Source: Sapria himalayana (taxonomy: Eukaryota; Streptophyta; Magnoliopsida; Malpighiales; Rafflesiaceae). Taken from it: a stretch of 64,000 bases of DNA. The notes below the pieces were generated by a model that saw nothing but the letters and a program-made list of their open reading frames with translations, ran no database searches and was not told where the DNA came from. Shown piece after piece: positions 58,290-64,000 of the stretch (its first letter is position 1; each line of letters starts with the position of its first letter). The DNA is taken from the NCBI GenBank assembly GCA_029783825.1, contig JAREIK010017918.1:186001-250000 (forward strand). Reading direction: 5' to 3'. Made by a program: the position numbers and the translations under genes.

Positions 58290-60570
58290 ATATGCATCAT
58301 TAATTATTATCATTAATGAGATATTATCTAGTTGGTTTGGTGATAATGAAGATTCAAATTTATAATTAATTTTTTATGTATATTTTGGTTGGTTTGATGA
58401 TAATGAAAAAGGCATCATCTTCATCATTACTAATTAAAGGGATTCCTTTTACCTAGAATGATTAAAATGAAAATTCACCATGTTTTGTGGTCCATCCAAG
58501 TATTATAAGAAATGTTATTTTTAAAAGTGTGAATCTTTATTTTTCAATACATAATATGGTATCAGAGAGCCCACGTTTTAGAACTTGTTTCTCCACCTCT
58601 CACAATTTCTTTGTTCTTGTTCAATCATGACTTTCAAAGATGTACTCGTATCTATAACTACTCATATCATTGTTTGAAATACTCAAGAATCAAATAATCC
58701 TTTTGTTACCATCAAGACCACAAATATCATAAGATTGATCACCACCAACCATTCCAAATGGAGTCTCTTGATCCATAGTTTATTAGAAGGATATGATCTC
58801 TATGACTTGAGGATGCTCATCCCATTCCCACGCCAACCATCAATACTAATGGTAGCTAAGCTTCATATCCAATCAACATAAATGATGAACTTGATGACCT
58901 TAGTGAGGAATACAAAGGTATTGTTGTTGTGTTTAATGCTCACAAATTGATTATCTCCTTTCATAGCATACATGAAAAACTTATTAATATAGAAGCATCT
59001 CTCCAATTATCAGCAAAACCACCATGAGCTTTATTGACTAGTTCCTACCATTTAAGTTAATGTAACAATCAAACTTGGTGATTGTCGCCTCTTTATTGGT
59101 ATTTATCCGTGATCACCATTCATAGTCAAAGATAACAATTCAATGTTTTCTTGAAATGAGTGGCCTCTAGCTCATTCATATCATGAGTATTACCAATGAA
59201 ATGGTGATCAAAGTCACATTATTAAGTAATGCTTTTTATTTTGATTTGAAACCACCCAATCCTTATTTTTTTTATTAGTGATATGTTCACAGGATTCATG
59301 CCCTACTATTCCTTTACAACACACGCGTGCACGCGCACAAACACACACACTATGTATTCATCATGTCACTACATACTTGAATAAACTTTTGATTTAAACA
59401 ACTTTTGAAGGGATTGGTGAATAATTATTAAAGTTAGCTCAAGTTTTTACTTTACTCATATCCCTTTGGTGCTAACATTAAACATAATCTTATTTTTTTT
59501 CCATTAATTTTTCAATAATAATTATGTTTATTTTGATTTCTTCTTTATTTTTCATGTGAATGACCTAAATATGGAGGCAATCCTTTTGATATAAATAATT
59601 AAATATGATGAACATAAGTAGTTAACCTCCTCTTCACAATCATTTCCTCCACGTATTGCCTTTTCTAATATTATAACTACTTCATATAAGTGACACTCTA
59701 GAATAGATCATCCATCATCATACAATATGTATCTTATTATCTAAAAATGTCTTTCCCTTACTCTATGGCAAATAACTTTTATTGTGATGCATGTTTAAGC
59801 AATAAAAGTCAACATTTTTTTTATACATTTATAATGCTTTTATCTCACCCATTGCAAATTATTTTTTGTGATGTTTGTATGCTTCTCATTTATCCTCCTT
59901 ATGATTTTAAGTATTATGTTATTCTTATTGATAATTTTACATGTTATGTATGGTATTATCCCTTTAAATTTGTTTTTTATCTATGCTAGAAAGTATTATT
60001 AAAAAAATTACTATAAGCACTCTATATCATTCTTTTCTCCCATAATGTTTGAAAATATGAAGCATTAGATCAACTTATATCTTATATATTGCACATGTAC
60101 ATTTGACCACAATGTCTCTTTGGATGTTAACATTAACATATTTTTAATATATGTCTTTGCCTACTCGCTTAGGTCTCATATTTGATAACATAACATAACT
60201 ATGCTTTTTAAACTACTATGTATCACATTAATTGTATGTAAACATCTACACTTCCTTATTTTCACTTTGTATGAGTCATTTTTTTCTCTCCACTAAATGA
60301 CACTTTACTTTGTGTCTTTAGTTGTTTATGTTATATATGGATTTATCTCAATGCTTTTCATAAACATGAATATTGATTCATCCTTTGTGTTTGTTGGATA
60401 CTTTCTAATTCAAAATGCATATCTCTATGTTGACCCTTTATTTTCTAAAATCTACATTTTCCATCATATCAAAATTATGAAATTATCATTCCATTCAAAT
60501 TCATTCAAACCATTGTTTGGTACTCCATGCAAAGATTTTTTTGAGTCATTTGACATGAAATTATAGATAT
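58290..60570 (+). mobile_element. Ty1/copia remnant, LTR end to integrase
   Basis: Primer-binding site TGGTATCAGAGAG at 58557, directly after an LTR end (...TTCAATACA, about 58551). Gag at about 58620-59050 (NHSKWSLLIHSLLEGYDLYD; LSEEYKGIVVVFNAHK). GAG-pre-integrase and integrase at 59747-59989 (CDACLSNKSQ; KYYVILIDNFTCYVWYYP) and 60297-60566 (VGYFLIQNAYLYVD; FHHIKIMKLSFHSN). No RT follows, so the 3' half is lost. The left edge of the LTR is not resolved. Confidence 0.8.
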
Positions 60571-60689
60571 ATTTGCACGTATTTGAGATTTAAATGAAAA
60601 AATTTTACTAATTACTATTTTGAGGTAATTTAATAAATGTTTGTGAAATTGGACATATTTTAGTTAAAATTGTTGGACTTGGTAGTGCA

Positions 60690-61430
60690 ATGACTTGAGA
60701 GAAGAAAAGCAATAAAGAATCATGACATTCCTATCTCATGACTTAGTTGCAACTTTCATGATCTTATTGAGTTGTTGCAACATCCTTACATCGCAATAGT
60801 TCTATAAAATAAGTCATGACAAACTTTGTATGTCATAAGTCTATGACTAAGTTGACACAATCTTTTTACTATATAATATTATCTTCAAGGTTGCTATATT
60901 TTTTTTAGAGCCATGTTAGCATTATCTTTAAGACACTGACAACTACAATCTCATTTTTATGTCATGGTAGCTAAGTACCTAGATGATACAAGAAGTTATA
61001 GTATTTTCCAATACAATGACTTAATAGATACATAATTAAAATACTAAGTAAAATTAGTTGCTATTATATTTTCTACCACAACATTGTGATCCAGAGAGTA
61101 TTTATCTCAGTTAAGGTATTTCTAACCATCATGATTGTGCTAAGAGGGAAAACACCAAAGTCATTGTCATTCTCAATGCTATGACTTTGTGTTCTAAATA
61201 TAATTGCATAAGCCATGACTATTCCTAATACTATGACTTTGCTTTCTTTAAAAAATTATTTCAATCATGACATTTTGGCTATTATGACTTAGTGCTCCAT
61301 ATGGTAGTTACTTGAATCATAATAATTTATGCCATCATGACTTTTATCCTCCAAAAAAAGATTCAAGAGACAATAAAATAATGATCTTAAGCTAGTGTAG
61401 TGACTTCCAACTTAAAGAATTACACGAAAC
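60690..61430. repeat. tract with recurring TCATGACTT-type words
   Basis: Words such as TCATGACTTAG, CTATGACTTTG and CATGACTTT recur irregularly about every 50-80 bp. The LTRs of the 17724-27547 copia carry similar words (CATGACTTGG, GTCATGACTTTG near 26740-26815), so this may be an old LTR of a related element. Confidence 0.4.
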
Positions 61431-62162
61431 CCTAAAGTATAAAAAATAGTTAGAAGATTTCAAAAAATTAAGAGATAAGGGAAATTGGATTTGGAGACAA
61501 GAGCATGCAAACCCTTGGCGGTGAGACTTCTAACTCTCAATTAGAGAAAAATCCAAGACAAATACAAGCAATAATTGTTTTGGATTAGATTTTGTAGCTT
61601 AGATCCTCACTAAGATTATCATTGTGAACCCTCAATTCCATAAGATATCACTCCAAAATATCTTGCATGTATTTTTCTTCAATGTCAGGCTAAATTAGGA
61701 TCTAATGTTAGTTTTATATACTTGTGTTATGATGATATAATATTATAACAATTATATTTGATATAATATTATCATTTGGATGTTGATGGATATGAATACT
61801 AATTATTATTTAAATAGAATTTTTATTATATCATAACTTTATACTTGTTAGTCATGATGAATAGTGATATGCAAGTCATGAGACAAACTCACATAGTCAA
61901 ATAAGAAAGAAATGATAGTTTTTTTAATCTTAAAGTGTGAGATAAACTTATATGAAAAAAACTAAAGATTAAGGTAAGTTTAATTATTATAAGTATGATA
62001 CTTATAAAGTTAAAAGTATAAATGTACTTAGAACCAATCCATTATGCATATTCTAGAAGAAATGGCCTCTGAGTAAGGTGATGATTAAGTAGAACATCTA
62101 ACCTCAAAGTTTTACCAAAGTATGGGAGTAATGTGTTAGCCATGGTAGTTAGTGACATGTAT
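61431..62162. other. AT-rich DNA, no gene seen
   Basis: No reading frame of note and no recognised repeat, apart from a GATATAATATTAT-like duplication near 61735-61770. Confidence 0.4.
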
Positions 62163-62739
62163 GTCATTAGACACATGCAAGTGGAGGTGTCTCTTATGGT
62201 GGTTATAGCTCTGAGTTAGTTCCACTTGTATGATTTCTATAACTGAAATTATTGGAAGACATGAATTATTATAAGCATAGTACTTACAAAGTTAAAAACA
62301 TAAATATATTTATTAGCATAATATTTCTTATCTTTAAGATATTAGATGTCAGATAATAAAAATATATATTCAAAGAATCATCAAAGACATTTGACACATT
62401 ACCTAAAAGGAGTAGATATGTGAATAATTAATGAACATGGAGAAGTATAGTTTTATTAGTGAAATATCGAGTTATAATTACAAGAGGATCATCCTTAGTA
62501 GTAATAATCCAAAGATAATAGTCACCTTGTGTGCTAAGAGGACTCTAAGGTATTTTTACACAAATTTATCTTTTATTCGACAAACAAATACAATATTTCC
62601 TAAATACTAAAGAAATATTATCATATATAAGGAAGTGAGACAATCCTAGAGTCTAAGTATCTTTCTAAAAATCCAAGTCTATCTTCTCAACTTATGTAGT
62701 AGTTAATTGATCAATCTGACTACACAATACCTATGAGAT

Positions 62740-62778
<39 letters not shown>

Positions 62779-63653
62779 GCTACTTGTATAACTTATATAC
62801 TTAAAGAATTCTATTGAATGAATAATAATTGTCCAACATTGGGATCATGTCACAAATGTTTTTAGCAACATAGTAAAGTCATAAAAAGTAGTAAAATATA
62901 TGTAAGTCATTAGACACATGCAGGTGGAGGTGTCTCTTATGGTGGTTATAGCTTTGTGAGTTAGTTCCACTTGTATGATTTTCATAAGTGAAATTAATGG
63001 AAGACACATGAATTATTATAAGCATAGTACTAACAAAGCTGAAAGCACAAATATATTTATTAGCACAATATTTCATATCTTTAAGATATTAGATGTCAGA
63101 TAATAAAAATATATACTCGAAGAATCATCATTGGAATTAGCACATTACTTAAAAGGATTAGATATGTGAATGATTAATAAACATAGAGAAGTGTAGTTTT
63201 AGTAGTGAAATATTGAGAATATAACTAACTACAAGAGGATCATCCTTAGTAGTAATAATCCAAAGATAATAGTCACCTTGTGTGCTAAGAGGACACTAAG
63301 ATATTTTCATACTAATTTATATTTCATTCGACAAACAAATACAACATTTCCTAAATACTAAAAAAATATTACCATATATAAGGAAGTGAGCCAATCATAG
63401 AGTCTAAGTATCTTTCTAAAAATCACGGTCTATCTTCTCAATTTATGTAATAGTTAGCTCTCTATTTATTGGTCAATCTGACTACAGAATTCCTATGAGA
63501 TCGATATGTAGATATACATTTACTATACTACTTGTATAACATATATACTTAAAGAATTTAATTAAATGAATAATAATTATCCAACATTGAGACCATGTCA
63601 CAAATGTTTTTAGCATCATAGCAAAGTCACAATAAGTAGTGAAGTATATGTAA
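62163..63653. repeat. two-copy tandem repeat, about 743-bp period
   Basis: GTCATTAGACACATGCA at 62163 recurs at 62906. The whole units align closely, for example TCTCTTATGGTGGTTATAGC, GGATCATCCTTAGTAGTAAT and CAAAGATAATAGTCACCTTG. A third copy begins at 63654 (GTCCATATATC) and diverges at once. Unit 1 holds a TA microsatellite (about 62741-62773). The identity is higher than in the other tandem repeats here, so it is probably younger. Confidence 0.88.
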
Positions 63654-64000
63654 GTCCATATATCAATCTTATAAGAATTGTAAGATATTTTTACCAACCA
63701 ATAGTGAACTAATTGTTGCATAAGTTGAGGAAATAGACTTAATTTTTTGGAAAGATACTTACACAATAGGGTTGGATCACTTGTATATGATAATATTTCT
63801 TTAGTAATTAGATAATACCATGTTCATTTTTTAGATGAATGTTAGATTATTATGAAAATGACCTAATGCCCTTTAGGCATATATGGTGTCATCATCTTTG
63901 GATTAATTTTTTCAAAGTTGTGCCATTGGTATTTCACCATTGAAATTATACTCCTTTTCATTCATAATTTATTCATAAGTCTATTTCTTTTAAGTAATAT
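63654..64000. other. AT-rich DNA at the window edge, no gene seen
   Basis: No supported feature; short minus-strand frames are without recognisable content. Confidence 0.4.

Noticed and set aside
57855..58303. Overlapping frames of 94-134 residues rich in Cys/Val or His/Thr on both strands
   Set aside because: Artefacts of the TG/CA minisatellite after the U2AF65 stop.

Overview
The window is nuclear DNA from a flowering plant, very AT-rich and crowded with degenerate transposable elements. I infer a large-genome species, possibly a monocot; the species cannot be named from the sequence. It holds one recognisable host gene, on the + strand: the large subunit of the splicing factor U2AF (U2AF65). 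Twelve coding exons run from the ATG at 6360 to the TAA at 57777-57779. They join in frame with canonical GT-AG introns and give 2,103 nt, a 700-residue protein. The order is an acidic/Arg-rich N-terminus, an RS segment, a U2AF ligand motif, RRM1, RRM2 and a C-terminal UHM.

Layout. 1-5130 holds the 3' part of a dead Ty1/copia element and two diverged LTR copies in tandem. 5131-6359 is the gene's upstream region and leader. Intron 1 (6504-29631, 23.1 kb) contains a 5'-truncated hAT element, a copia 3' fragment, a near-complete dead hAT at 11620-15599 and a second copy of the start of exon 2 at 15892-16014. After these come a minus-strand copia remnant and a plus-strand copia (17724-27547) that carries two nested hAT-type elements; one of those carries a further TIR element. 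Exons 2-8 lie compactly at 29632-32651. Intron 8 (32652-55987, 23.3 kb) holds three more hAT elements (two on the minus strand), two more copies of the TIR element, three hAT-type MITEs, a 1.8-kb GATA satellite and several two-copy tandem repeats. Exons 9-12 lie at 55988-57779. Downstream are a TG-rich 28-bp minisatellite, a copia 5' half (to about 60.57 kb) and a 743-bp tandem repeat running toward the end of the window.

The most interesting signal is the partial duplication inside U2AF65. A 480-bp segment (end of intron 1 plus the first part of exon 2) exists at 11563-16024, split by a hAT insertion, and again at 29304-29797. The extra exon copy has a good acceptor, a GT donor, no stop codon and a length of 123 bp with both ends in phase 0, so it could be spliced in as 41 extra residues without breaking the frame. 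The second copy preserves the empty target site of the hAT that split the first. A second notable signal is a family of 0.65-0.87-kb TIR elements with 9-bp target duplications, sitting at 23168, 33687 and 42842, two of them inside hAT elements.

Everything except U2AF65 is repeat-derived. No tRNA, rRNA or CRISPR feature was found. Element names and ages are inferred from protein motifs and termini seen by eye; no database search was run.
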